A stretch of DNA of 64,000 nucleotides. Source: an uncultured Erythrobacter sp. (GTDB lineage: Bacteria; Pseudomonadota; Alphaproteobacteria; Sphingomonadales; Sphingomonadaceae). A program made the translations under genes and the position numbers. Positions 1 to 12,297 of this stretch are shown here, in pieces (the stretch's first letter is position 1; each line of letters begins with the position of its first letter). Below the pieces are notes generated by a model. The model saw only the letters and a list, made by a program, of their open reading frames with translations. It had not been told where the DNA came from and did not search any database. The stretch lies in the NCBI GenBank assembly GCA_947499095.1, contig CANMMR010000001.1, positions 124,001 through 188,000 of the forward strand. Reading direction: 5' to 3'.

Positions 1-26
1 CTGCCCGCACTGGCTACCCGTCCGCG

Positions 27-1601
27 CTATTCCCACTCGATCGTGCCGGGCGGTTTGCTGGTGTAGTCGTACACGACGCGGTTGATGCCCTGTACTTCGT
101 TGACGATGCGCGTTGCAACCCCGGTGAGGAAGCTCGCGTCGAAGGGGTAGACATCGGCGGTCATGCCGTCGGTGCTCGTCACCGCGCGCAGGCCGCAGAC
201 GCTGTCGTAGGTGCGGTGATCGCCCATCACGCCGACCGTCTTGACCGGCAGCAGCACAGCGAAGGCCTGCCAGATCGCATCGTAGAGCCCCGCCTTGCGG
301 ATCTCGTCGAGATAGATCGCATCGGCCTTGCGCAGGATATCGCAGCGCTCCTTCGTAACCTCGCCCGGAATGCGGATCGCGAGGCCCGGTCCGGGGAAGG
401 GATGGCGGCCGACGAACATGTCGGGCAGGCCCAGCTCGCGGCCCAGTTCGCGGACCTCGTCCTTGAACAGTTCGCGCAGCGGCTCGACCAGCTGCATGTT
501 CATGCGTTCGGGCAAGCCGCCGACATTGTGGTGGCTCTTGATCGTGACGCTCGGCCCGCCGGTGAAGCTGACGCTTTCGATGACGTCGGGATAGAGCGTG
601 CCCTGCGCGAGGAAGTCCGCGCCGCCGACCTTCTTCGCCTCGGCCTCGAACACGTCGATGAACGTCTTGCCGATGAACTTGCGCTTCGCCTCGGGGTCGG
701 TCGTCCCGGACAGACCTTCCATGAACATGTCCTCGGCATCGACCACCACCAGCGGGATGTTGTAATGGTCGCGGAACATGGTTTCGACCTGCTCACGCTC
801 GTTGAGGCGGAGCAGGCCGTGATCGACGAAGACGCAGGTCAGCTGCTCGCCGATCGCTTCGTGGATGAGGATCGCTGCAACGGAGCTGTCGACGCCGCCC
901 GAAAGGCCGCAGATGACCTTGCCGTCACCCACCTGCTCGCGGATTTCACGGACCTTGGTTTCGCGATAGGCGGCCATCGTCCAGTCGCCGGCAAGGCCGC
1001 AGACATGGCGCACGAAATTGGCGATTAGCTTGCCGCCATCGGGCGTGTGGACGACTTCCGGGTGGAACTGCGTGCCATAGAACTTGCGCTTCTCGTCCGC
1101 GATCACCGCGAAGGGCGCGCCGTCGGAAATCGCCACGATTTCGAAACCGGGCGCAAATTTGGTGACCTTGTCGCCGTGGCTCATCCACACCTGGTGGCGC
1201 TCGCCTTCTTTCCAGAGGCCGTCGAACAGCGCGCACTGCTTGGTGACGGTCAGGAAGGCGCGGCCGAATTCCCCCCCTTCGCCCGTCTCGTGCCCGGGCC
1301 GCACCTCGCCACCGAGCTGGTGGCTCATCACCTGCTGGCCGTAACATATGCCGAGGATCGGGATGCCCGCCTCGAACAACAACTCCGGTGCGCGCGGGCT
1401 GCCTTCGTCGGGCACACCGGCGGGCGAGCCCGACAGGATGATGCCCTTCGGCTTGAGCCGGTGGAACGCCTCTTCCGCCTGGGTGAAAGGCGCGATTTCG
1501 GAATAGACCCCCGCCTCGCGCACGCGGCGTGCAATCAGCTGGGTAACCTGGCTACCGAAGTCGACGATAAGGATGGAATCGGGAAGGTGCGCGTCGTCCA
1601 T
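27..1601 (-). CDS. guaA: GMP synthase (glutamine-hydrolysing)
   Basis: Converts XMP to GMP using ATP and glutamine, the last step of de novo guanine nucleotide synthesis in the cytoplasm. The 524 residues match the family length. A class I glutamine amidotransferase domain comes first, with the nucleophile C86 in GICYGQQ and H180/E182 in TQFHPEV. Next is the PP-loop ATP pyrophosphatase motif LSGGVDSS near residue 235, then the GMP synthase C-terminal domain ending in GTIEWE. The ATG start is followed by a glutaminase domain beginning at the expected place. It stands alone: the upstream side is a long gene-free gap and the downstream end reaches the window edge. Identification is secure. Confidence 0.98.
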   Translation of the reverse strand: MDDAHLPDSILIVDFGSQVTQLIARRVREAGVYSEIAPFTQAEEAFHRLKPKGIILSGSPAGVPDEGSPRAPELLFEAGIPILGICYGQQVMSHQLGGEVRPGHETGEGGEFGRAFLTVTKQCALFDGLWKEGERHQVWMSHGDKVTKFAPGFEIVAISDGAPFAVIADEKRKFYGTQFHPEVVHTPDGGKLIANFVRHVCGLAGDWTMAAYRETKVREIREQVGDGKVICGLSGGVDSSVAAILIHEAIGEQLTCVFVDHGLLRLNEREQVETMFRDHYNIPLVVVDAEDMFMEGLSGTTDPEAKRKFIGKTFIDVFEAEAKKVGGADFLAQGTLYPDVIESVSFTGGPSVTIKSHHNVGGLPERMNMQLVEPLRELFKDEVRELGRELGLPDMFVGRHPFPGPGLAIRIPGEVTKERCDILRKADAIYLDEIRKAGLYDAIWQAFAVLLPVKTVGVMGDHRTYDSVCGLRAVTSTDGMTADVYPFDASFLTGVATRIVNEVQGINRVVYDYTSKPPGTIEWE

Positions 1602-2081
1602 GTGCGGCGGTTAGAGGCGACGTTTCGGCAAGTCCAGTGAGGCGGGCGTTCGCACTTGCGGAAAACGCAATGCCCATCGCCGTTTTCTCACTTTCGTTCG
1701 CGAGACTGAAATATTATTACAGTCTTGTATTCGGAAGAGGCGGTCCTCCTAGACGCCGATCCGGAGCAGGAACAGCCGGGCCCGCGCTCCCCTATGCGCC
1801 CGCCCCGACTGGCCTTCCTTGCCGATACGGCCTGGCGAACTCCGCCCGCCGCTACGGCAAGGCGATATGGCAGCGAGTAGAGACGCGGCCGCCGACACAA
1901 CCTCTCCCCTCCCCTCCCCCGTGTCCGCGCCGCGTCTCGAAGCGCCTCTTGCGCAAAGTGCAGCCACCCTTGCCCACTTCGCAATTGCAGCATGCTGCGT
2001 TGCACTGCACAATCGCGGCATAACACAATCAGGGTGCTCACAATAAAGGCGACACACCTTTCACCGAATGTGGAGATAGTT
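1602..2081. other. 480-bp gene-free, hairpin-rich intergenic region
   Basis: No convincing gene is visible between guaA and the UrcA-family gene, which are divergently transcribed. The stretch is dense in inverted repeats. There is an 8-bp pair CCTTGCCG/CGGCAAGG at 1817-1824 and 1855-1862, a large hairpin at 1881-1937, a GTGCAG/CTGCAC pair at 1958-1963 and 2005-2010, and a perfect 12-bp palindrome GCAGCATGCTGC at 1987-1998. It must hold the promoters of both flanking genes and could also encode a small RNA. No promoter could be assigned with confidence. Confidence 0.6.
1881..1937. repeat. Inverted repeat with pyrimidine-rich loop
   Basis: A 9-bp stem AGACGCGGC (1881-1889) pairs with GCCGCGTCT (1929-1937). 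After a small internal loop, GACAC (1894-1898) pairs with GTGTC (1921-1925). The loop at 1899-1920 is almost pure C/T on the plus strand, so a plus-strand RNA would display an anti-Shine-Dalgarno-like C/U loop. A minus-strand RNA (the guaA leader side) would display a G-rich loop. Pairing is seen directly; any function is inference. Confidence 0.5.
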
Positions 2082-2354
2082 ATGCGTCGCATGATCCTTA
2101 CCGCCGCCGCAGCCATCAGCCTTACCTCGCCGGCCCTCGCCGCCCCGCAGAACGCCGGAGTCGCGGTCGATTACAACGACCTCGACCTGTCGAAGGCGGC
2201 TCACGTCGAAGTGCTCGAAGAACGCGTCCGCCAAGCTGCCCGCGAAGTCTGCAATGTCGCGACTGCATCGGACCGCGCCTGTGTGCGCAAGACGGTCAAG
2301 GCCGCCATGGCCGAAGTGGAGCAGCGCACGCCGGCGGTTCTCGCCAGCCGGTAA
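2082..2354 (+). CDS. UrcA family secreted peptide
   Basis: A 90-residue protein with a clear Sec signal peptide: basic MRRM, a hydrophobic core, and cleavage near ALAAPQ. The mature part carries the features I associate with the UrcA family: VDYNDLDLSK, then a helix with AAREVC, and a second cysteine in RACVRK that could form a disulfide with the first. UrcA proteins are small exported proteins common in sphingomonads and caulobacters; their function is not established. The start at MRRM is chosen because it begins the signal peptide; a longer in-frame opening from 1992 would bury the signal sequence. It stands alone, divergent from guaA and convergent with the following synthetase. Confidence 0.8.
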   Translation: MRRMILTAAAAISLTSPALAAPQNAGVAVDYNDLDLSKAAHVEVLEERVRQAAREVCNVATASDRACVRKTVKAAMAEVEQRTPAVLASR

Positions 2355-2408
2355 TCGCAAGCCAACGTGACTACGACGGGCGGGGCCGATGGCTCCGCCC
2401 GTTTCGAT

Positions 2409-3983
2409 TCAGGTCGGCAATCCGCGCCGCTCGGCTTCCGCGCGCAGGTCGGTCTTCAGCAGCTTGCCGATATGGCTGCGCGGCATGTCGTCGATCGCGT
2501 GGAGTTGCGCCAGCCGCTGGGTCTTGCCGAGCCGCGCGTTCACCGCCTCCATTATTGCCTCGCACTCGCGCGCACCGTCGCTCAGGGTGACGAATCCGAC
2601 CGGCGTTTCGCCCCACCGCTCGCTCGGTACGCCGATTACCGCAGCCTCGACCACGTCCGGCTCCTTCGCCAGTTCGTCTTCGAGATCGACCGGAAAGATG
2701 TTGAAGCCGCCGGATATGATCATGTCCTTCGCGCGGCCCACCAGTTCGACGAAGCCTTCGGCATCGACGCGGCCGATGTCGCCCATCCGCTGCCACACCT
2801 CGCCGCTTTCCGGATCGGCCCAGTAACCCTCACGCGTCTTGTCGGGCTGGTTTTTGTAGCCGCTCATCATCGTCTGGCTGCGACCGATGAGATTGCCGGG
2901 CGTACCGGGCGGCACGGGCCGGTCCTCGTCGTCGAGCACCTTCAGCTCGCTGCCCGGAGCGGGGCGACCGACGGTATGCAGCTTGTCGGGAAACTTGTGC
3001 GCTTCCAGAAGGCAGACGACGCCGCCCTCGGTCATCGAATAGATCTCGATCAGCGCACCCGGCATGCGATCGAGCACCTCGCGCTTGAGGTCGGCGGGGA
3101 ATGGCGCGGAAGTGCAGTATTTCAGCTGCAATGCGGACAGGTCGAACTCGTCGAAGCGCGGCTCGCGCATCAGGCGCTGGTACTGGACGGGTACGAGCAT
3201 GGTAACCGTGGTCGCGTCGGCCTGCGCGCTTTCGAGCCAGCGGATGACGTCGAACTTGCGCATCACCCGCACCGTGCCGCCGGCCAGCAATGGCGGCAGG
3301 AAGGCGACCATGGTGGTGTTGGAATAGAGCGGCGTCGAGGCGAGCGTGCGCACCGGCAGGTCGTTCTCGATCCAGCTGCTCGCGGTGGTCGCAAACTGGC
3401 GCCAGCGCATCTGGTGCGAATGGACGATGCCCTTGGGCACGCCGGTCGTGCCGGAGGAATAGATGATGTTGAACGAGTCGCCCGGCTGCGGAACGAATTT
3501 CGGCGCGGTCACGCCTTCTTCCGCCATCCAGCCGTCCAAGTCCTCGTCGAGCACGATCCGCGTCATGCCGGGGAAGCAATCTTCGCCCAGCTCGGCCAGC
3601 TTGGCGCGGTCGATGAAGATGTGTTTCGCACCCGAATCGCGCGCCATGCCGGCGAGTTGCTCGGGGCTGGCGCTGGTGGTCAGCGGTGCCGCCACACCGC
3701 CCGCCCGCACGGCGGCGAGGAAAACCAGCGCATAGGGGATCGACGAATAGCCGAGGATAGCGACCGATTGGCCGCGCTCCAGCCCGTCCTCGACCAAGCG
3801 CGCGGCAATCCGCTCGACCCGGTCCCCGAGCCCAGCCCAGCCAAGCTCGCCCTCGTCATCGCGCATGGCGATGGCGTCACCCAGGCGGACAGCATTGTCG
3901 GCGATCAGTTGCGGAAAGCTGCCGAAAGGTTCGGCAAGGCTGGCGGCGATGTCGGTCTCTCCCATGCCGCCTGTGTGACCCAA
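2409..3983 (-). CDS. AMP-dependent acyl-CoA synthetase/ligase
   Basis: Adenylate-forming enzyme that activates a carboxylic acid with ATP and then forms the CoA thioester. The 524 residues show the P-loop-like motif YSSGTTGVPKG at about 175-185, the YSMTEGG motif of the adenylation site, the GRAKDMIISGGFN hinge, and the catalytic lysine in SHIGKLLKTDLR near the C-terminus. Substrate cannot be read from the sequence; a medium-chain, aromatic or branched acid is equally possible. A second methionine at residue 7 is an alternative start. A ZIP transporter lies 14 bp upstream in the same direction on its start side, so the two may share a transcript. Confidence 0.88.
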   Translation of the reverse strand: MGHTGGMGETDIAASLAEPFGSFPQLIADNAVRLGDAIAMRDDEGELGWAGLGDRVERIAARLVEDGLERGQSVAILGYSSIPYALVFLAAVRAGGVAAPLTTSASPEQLAGMARDSGAKHIFIDRAKLAELGEDCFPGMTRIVLDEDLDGWMAEEGVTAPKFVPQPGDSFNIIYSSGTTGVPKGIVHSHQMRWRQFATTASSWIENDLPVRTLASTPLYSNTTMVAFLPPLLAGGTVRVMRKFDVIRWLESAQADATTVTMLVPVQYQRLMREPRFDEFDLSALQLKYCTSAPFPADLKREVLDRMPGALIEIYSMTEGGVVCLLEAHKFPDKLHTVGRPAPGSELKVLDDEDRPVPPGTPGNLIGRSQTMMSGYKNQPDKTREGYWADPESGEVWQRMGDIGRVDAEGFVELVGRAKDMIISGGFNIFPVDLEDELAKEPDVVEAAVIGVPSERWGETPVGFVTLSDGARECEAIMEAVNARLGKTQRLAQLHAIDDMPRSHIGKLLKTDLRAEAERRGLPT

Positions 3984-3997
3984 GCGATAGCGCGTGT

Positions 3998-4695
3998 CTA
4001 GCTGCCCAGGCTGTGCAGTAGCAGCGCGAGCACCAGCCCGATGGCGGTCGCAAAACCTGCCCAGTGCGTAGCTTGCTTATGCGCCTGAGGCAGCACTTCG
4101 GTCGTCAGGCTGGCGGTTACCGCCCCCGCCGCGAGGCAGCTGATGAAGGCTAGCAGGTCGTCGGTGAGCCGCTCCAGAAACAGATAGCCGAGCAGGGCGC
4201 AGGCGGACAGCACGGCAGCCGTCAGTGCCCAGATGCCGAGGATCTTCGCCTTCGAAAATCCTTGATGGTCGCGCATCGCTCGCGCGCCGCTGGCAGCTTC
4301 GGGTAGGTTGGAGAGCATGATCGATCCCGCCAGCGCGGCGACCTCCGGCGCGCCCGCACCGATCAGCGCCACACCCAGCGCAAGGTTTTCGGGAATGCCG
4401 TCCAGCGTGATCGCGGCCAGCATCCCGCCGCCGCTTTCGGAGCCCCACTTTTCGTCTATGAGGTAATCGACCGCCGCGAAGATGCCGGCACCTGCCAGCA
4501 CGCCGAGTACCGCCGTCGTCATCGAGCTTTTCTCGATTGCGGGCTGCACCAGTTCGAGCACGAGGGACAACAACAACGACCCGCCGGCAACTGCCACCAC
4601 GATACCCTCGACCCGCCCGCGCAGTTTGCCGTAAAGCGCCCAGAGCGCGCCGACGATGAGCGCGCCCGACACCACGGCGATCACCAGCAGGACGG

Positions 4696-4702
<7 letters not shown>
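3998..4702 (-). CDS. ZIP family metal transporter
   Basis: A 234-residue integral membrane protein with about seven or eight hydrophobic segments. It carries the two ZIP metal-site helices: LDGIPENLALG (canonical form HNIPEG, with the usual His replaced by Asp) and SNLPEAASGA. ZIP proteins move divalent metals such as zinc or iron into the cytoplasm. The start is the ATG at 4702, which begins a hydrophobic N-terminus and overlaps the sdaA stop by 7 bp. This implies translational coupling with serine dehydratase, itself an iron-sulfur enzyme. The coupling to metal supply is my inference. Loss of the first-site His makes the metal preference uncertain. Confidence 0.75.
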
Positions 4703-6081
<1,379 letters not shown>

Positions 6082-6083
6082 GA

Positions 6084-8738
<2,655 letters not shown>

Positions 8739-8757
8739 AGAGCGGGGCTGACCGGCG

Positions 8758-9828
8758 ATGCGCGAGATCGTGGGGTTGGAGCGGGGCGGCTTTCTGCTGT
8801 TCCTCGCGTTGGTGACTCTGGCGCTGCTGGTCGTCGTCCTGCCGTTCGCGCAGCCATTGCTGTGGGCTGCACTGGCGGCGATCATGTTCCAGCCGCTGTT
8901 CCGCTGGTTCCTCGTGCGCGCGCCGGGGCGCGACAATCAGGCCGCGCTGGCAACGCTGCTGGTCATCTTCGTCGCGGTGATCGTACCGGCCTTCGCGATC
9001 GGCAGCGCGGTGGTGAACGAAGCGGCGGGCCTCGTCGTCGCCTTCCAGGAAGGGCGCATCGATGTGGCCGATTGGTTCGAGCAGGTGTTCACAGCGCTGC
9101 CCCCGAACGTGCAGGAATCGCTCGATGCGTCGGGTTGGGGCGATTTGCCCGACCTGCAGCGCCGCGCGCAGGAATTCCTGCAGGCCAGCCTCGGACTGAT
9201 CGCGCAGCAGGCGATCGCCATCGGTGGTAGCGTGTTCGGCTTCGTGCTCGCCTTCGGGATCGCTCTTTACGTCTGCTATTTCCTCCTGCGCGACGGGCGC
9301 ACGATCGGTGAGACGCTGCTCGCCTCGCTGCCCTTCGAGCGCAGCATTGCGGATCGGCTGGCCGAGCGTTTCTTCGGCATCGTGCGCGCAACGATCAAGG
9401 GATCGGTCGTGGTGGGGCTGGTGCAAGGCGCGCTGGGTGCGATTACCTTTTGGATCGTCGGGATACCTTCCGTCCTGCTGCTCGGCGTCATCATGGCAAT
9501 CGCCTCGCTCTTGCCCGCAATCGGTCCGGCCATCGTCTGGGTGCCCGCCGCGGTCTACCTGCTGGCGACCGGCGCGATCTGGCAGGGCGTGGTCGTGATC
9601 GTCTCCGGTGTGGCGGTGATCGGCATGATCGACAATGTACTGCGGCCGATCCTGGTGGGACGCGATACCGGCATTCCCGACTGGCTGATCCTCGTGACCA
9701 CGCTTGGCGGCATCGCCCTACTGGGCCTGTCCGGCATCGTCGTCGGGCCGCTGGTGGCGGGGCTATTCATCGCCGGCTGGTCGATCCTGCGCGAACAGCG
9801 CGAATCAAGCCCCGCCACTGCGCTCTAG
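8758..9828 (+). CDS. AI-2E family transporter (PerM-like membrane protein)
   Basis: A 356-residue polytopic membrane protein. It has an N-terminal pair of helices, a soluble loop of about 90 residues (75-160), and then five or six more helices containing GxxxG-rich segments such as VGLVQGALGAITFW and VVGPLVAGLF. This is the usual layout of the AI-2E/PerM family (PF01594), whose members export autoinducer-2, act as Na+/H+ antiporters, or have no known substrate. It is 19 bp downstream of gyrB and may be cotranscribed. Its stop overlaps by 4 bp the stop of the convergent spike gene. Confidence 0.85.
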   Translation: MREIVGLERGGFLLFLALVTLALLVVVLPFAQPLLWAALAAIMFQPLFRWFLVRAPGRDNQAALATLLVIFVAVIVPAFAIGSAVVNEAAGLVVAFQEGRIDVADWFEQVFTALPPNVQESLDASGWGDLPDLQRRAQEFLQASLGLIAQQAIAIGGSVFGFVLAFGIALYVCYFLLRDGRTIGETLLASLPFERSIADRLAERFFGIVRATIKGSVVVGLVQGALGAITFWIVGIPSVLLLGVIMAIASLLPAIGPAIVWVPAAVYLLATGAIWQGVVVIVSGVAVIGMIDNVLRPILVGRDTGIPDWLILVTTLGGIALLGLSGIVVGPLVAGLFIAGWSILREQRESSPATAL

Positions 9829-11774
9829 TACGCGCCGAAGCCGACCTCCTCCCAGCGTGGCGCAGACCGGTTGTAGGCGAACTCGATCCAGTCGGATGCC
9901 TTGTCGAGCACCCGCGTCGCCGTCATCGCCATGCTTGTGGACGCTCCCTTGTTGAAGGTGATGGTACCCGCATTCTCCTGCTTCACAAGGCGCAGGCGCT
10001 GGCCATCGGCATAGCCGTGGTTCGCCCCGCCGCGCGGATTGGCGGGCAGAGCGAGGTCGACTGCAATGTCTCCGCCGAGCGCCAGCGCCATATACGAACT
10101 GGCCGGAGCCAGCACACCGGAGGCTTCAATATTTGCCGGCCTGTAATAGCCGTGCACCGTGCTCGCGGGTGTCGTATTGCTGCCGATGAAGCTGACCAAG
10201 GGAAAGGATAGCGGATCGTCCTGCCCGTTGGGCACCCGTCCGGCGAGAAACTCACCCTCCACCTCGATCCGACAGGAGCGGTCGAGATAGCCGCCCCAGC
10301 GCACATCGAGCCAATGGCGCCCTGCCTGCTGCGCCAGCGCGCTGCGGTGGTGGTGGACCTTCAGGCGAATTTGCCGCGGCGGTCTGTGATAGACGCCGGC
10401 AGGTGCGCCTTCCACCGGCTGCGTCAGCGTGGTCGGGCCGTACAGGCCGATAGCATTGAACCCGCCGCGCCGGTCGAGCAGCGCATCCACCTCCAGATCG
10501 ATATCCCGCAGTGCGTGGCCATGCGTGCTGCTCATCGCGACCGGCGTATCGACCGTGCGGATACGGTCCGATACCCAGCTGTTGACCCAAACCAGCCCCG
10601 CATCGTCGAAGCGGCATCCGTCGAAGATCGTCGCCGGGACCGGCGCAGTCGCGTCGCGCGTGGGGTATTTGTAGGTGTAGAGCCGCCCGTGGGTCGATCC
10701 GCCGCCGAGCCAGACGTATTCGCAGTCGCGCCATAGGCAATTTCGGAAGTGGGCATAGCTCTTGCCCGTGTCCTCCTGCGCGATCTTACAGTCGCCGAAT
10801 TCGCAGTCGACCGCATCGACGCGCGGATTGCAGCCGACATTGAGGCCATTGCCATTCCCGGTCAGCAGCTTGCACCGCGTCAGCGAAAGCTCCTCGATCG
10901 CGTCGTCCGCGCCGACCGCGTAGAAGATCTCGCCGCGCCAGCCGATAAAGTCCATGTCGCGGCAGATGACCGCGCCGACATAGACGTCCTGCAACCAGAA
11001 ACCCGTGTCCGAAATGTCCCAACCGTCGCCGGTAACGGGATCGGCGAGGTAGGCGGTCTGGCCGGTCGGCTGTCGGTTGCCCTTGAACACCAGCCGGTCG
11101 AGCTCCAGCCGGGCGATGCGCCGCGCGGCGGGTTCGGGGCGGGAGGTATCTCCATCGCAATAGAGCCCTCCTCCGCGCCAGACTGCCGGTGCCGAATTGG
11201 TCGCAGAGGTGGGGACGGTTTGCCAATTGCCATCCGGGTCGACGCCGCCAACCCCGCGAAAATCGAGTACGCTGCGATCCGCCGCGCAGCCGCGCAAGGT
11301 AAGGCTTTTGCGGATCACGAGAGGGTGGCCGTCGACCGCGCGCGTGTCGAGCGCGGGCGAGGTTCGTTCGCGGCAATCGATCCGGTAGTGCGCGCTTTCG
11401 AATCGGATCTCGCGCGCGCCAACGGCTTCGGCATAGTCGATCGTCGCCTGCAATGCGGGCTGGTCGTTGACGAGGCCGTCGCCAGCCTCACCGCCCTGTT
11501 CGACCGATATGGAGCCGCCTTCGGGGAGCAGCCTGAGTACACGGCCATTCGCAGTCCTCAACACGAAGCGCGGGTGCGCATCGGCAAGGGCCTGGGTCGC
11601 GAGATCGTCTGCGATATAGGTCCCGCCGCCTTTGCCGGAGACCGCATTGCCAGCGCTATCGAGCCGGGCGATCTCGGGGGCGGGCATTCGCGTCGCCCGT
11701 TCGGCAAACAGGGCCGGAAGCGATTGGGCGGAACGTTGGGCAAGGCCCAGTGCAGGCAGAGCCAGCGCGCTCAT
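9825..11774 (-). CDS. Phage-like beta-helix spike protein
   Basis: A 649-residue protein of the pectate-lyase/right-handed beta-helix type. An N-terminal stretch (about 50-85, KGGGTYIADDL) leads to NDQPALQATIDYAEAVGA, the typical entry of phage tailspike beta-helices. Repeated short beta-strand turns follow (DVYVGAVICRDMDF, LTRCKLLTGNGNGLNVG, FDGCRFDDAGLVWVNS). The end, NRSAPRWEEVGFGAY, resembles the tips of phage receptor-binding proteins. No classical signal peptide is visible. It overlaps the upstream small gene by ATGA, so the two are a translationally coupled pair. The pair resembles in layout the detached head-spike genes ghsA/ghsB of gene transfer agents; that link is inference. There are no integrase, capsid or tail genes nearby. 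Confidence 0.65.
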   Translation of the reverse strand: MSALALPALGLAQRSAQSLPALFAERATRMPAPEIARLDSAGNAVSGKGGGTYIADDLATQALADAHPRFVLRTANGRVLRLLPEGGSISVEQGGEAGDGLVNDQPALQATIDYAEAVGAREIRFESAHYRIDCRERTSPALDTRAVDGHPLVIRKSLTLRGCAADRSVLDFRGVGGVDPDGNWQTVPTSATNSAPAVWRGGGLYCDGDTSRPEPAARRIARLELDRLVFKGNRQPTGQTAYLADPVTGDGWDISDTGFWLQDVYVGAVICRDMDFIGWRGEIFYAVGADDAIEELSLTRCKLLTGNGNGLNVGCNPRVDAVDCEFGDCKIAQEDTGKSYAHFRNCLWRDCEYVWLGGGSTHGRLYTYKYPTRDATAPVPATIFDGCRFDDAGLVWVNSWVSDRIRTVDTPVAMSSTHGHALRDIDLEVDALLDRRGGFNAIGLYGPTTLTQPVEGAPAGVYHRPPRQIRLKVHHHRSALAQQAGRHWLDVRWGGYLDRSCRIEVEGEFLAGRVPNGQDDPLSFPLVSFIGSNTTPASTVHGYYRPANIEASGVLAPASSYMALALGGDIAVDLALPANPRGGANHGYADGQRLRLVKQENAGTITFNKGASTSMAMTATRVLDKASDWIEFAYNRSAPRWEEVGFGAY

Positions 11775-12205
11775 TGCGCGATCCGGTAGGTCAGTGTGCC
11801 GAAGGTCGGCGCGAGATCGAGATAGATCTGCGCGCCGCTTTCCCCCTCCTGCCAGACCGGTTCGCAAGCATTGCCATGGAAGATCGCCCATTCGGTACCG
11901 GCAATGGTCAGCGGCTGCCTGGTCGCCCCTCCGTCGGTCGAGCGCAAGACGCGAACCGTGCCGGTCCATTCGCCTGTCAGTGTCAGGAATACCGGAGCAA
12001 GCGGCGTGGGCTCGAACGGTCCCGCGACCTTGGCGTTCGAGGCAAGCCCGGTCAGCGCAGCCGGGGCGGTCGGCGCGAGCGCAACGGTCGGCAGGGGTGC
12101 AGCGTGCGAGACGAGTGCGAGATAGCCGCTTCCATCCTCGCTGCCGAGGGCAAATACTGGGGCGAAACCGCCGGGGGCCTCGATCGGATAGGTTTTTGCA
12201 GTCAT
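11771..12205 (-). CDS. Small virion-like structural protein
   Basis: A 144-residue protein with no signal peptide and a beta-rich composition. Its middle, LTLTGEWTGTVRVLRSTDGG, and its end, TFGTLTYRIAQ, have the form of small phage virion proteins that describe a value applied to a ribosome-like barrel, typically written as GTVxLxRSxDGG. The ATG at 12205 is preferred; a TTG five codons upstream is possible. The stop overlaps the start of the spike gene by 4 bp (ATGA). A GGTTCC/GGAACC inverted repeat lies just upstream at 12212-12234. I infer that it is the adaptor or partner of the spike protein. The specific family is not certain. Confidence 0.5.
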   Translation of the reverse strand: MTAKTYPIEAPGGFAPVFALGSEDGSGYLALVSHAAPLPTVALAPTAPAALTGLASNAKVAGPFEPTPLAPVFLTLTGEWTGTVRVLRSTDGGATRQPLTIAGTEWAIFHGNACEPVWQEGESGAQIYLDLAPTFGTLTYRIAQ

Positions 12206-12297
12206 ATGGTTGGTTCCCAAGTCAATTAGGAACCAGATCGGTTATTCACGCGAAGGTATGTAGGAAAATGGTTTTCGTCGCGCGAGAGGCTCGCCGC

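Noticed and set aside
1688..2116. A 142-residue frame antisense to the UrcA-family start
   Set aside because: It lies across the palindrome-rich gap, is Arg/Ala/Gly-rich, and has no start signal or domain.
2367..4001. A 544-residue open frame antisense to the acyl-CoA synthetase
   Set aside because: It mirrors the codon pattern of the real gene on the other strand and has no recognisable domain. High GC content produces such frames.
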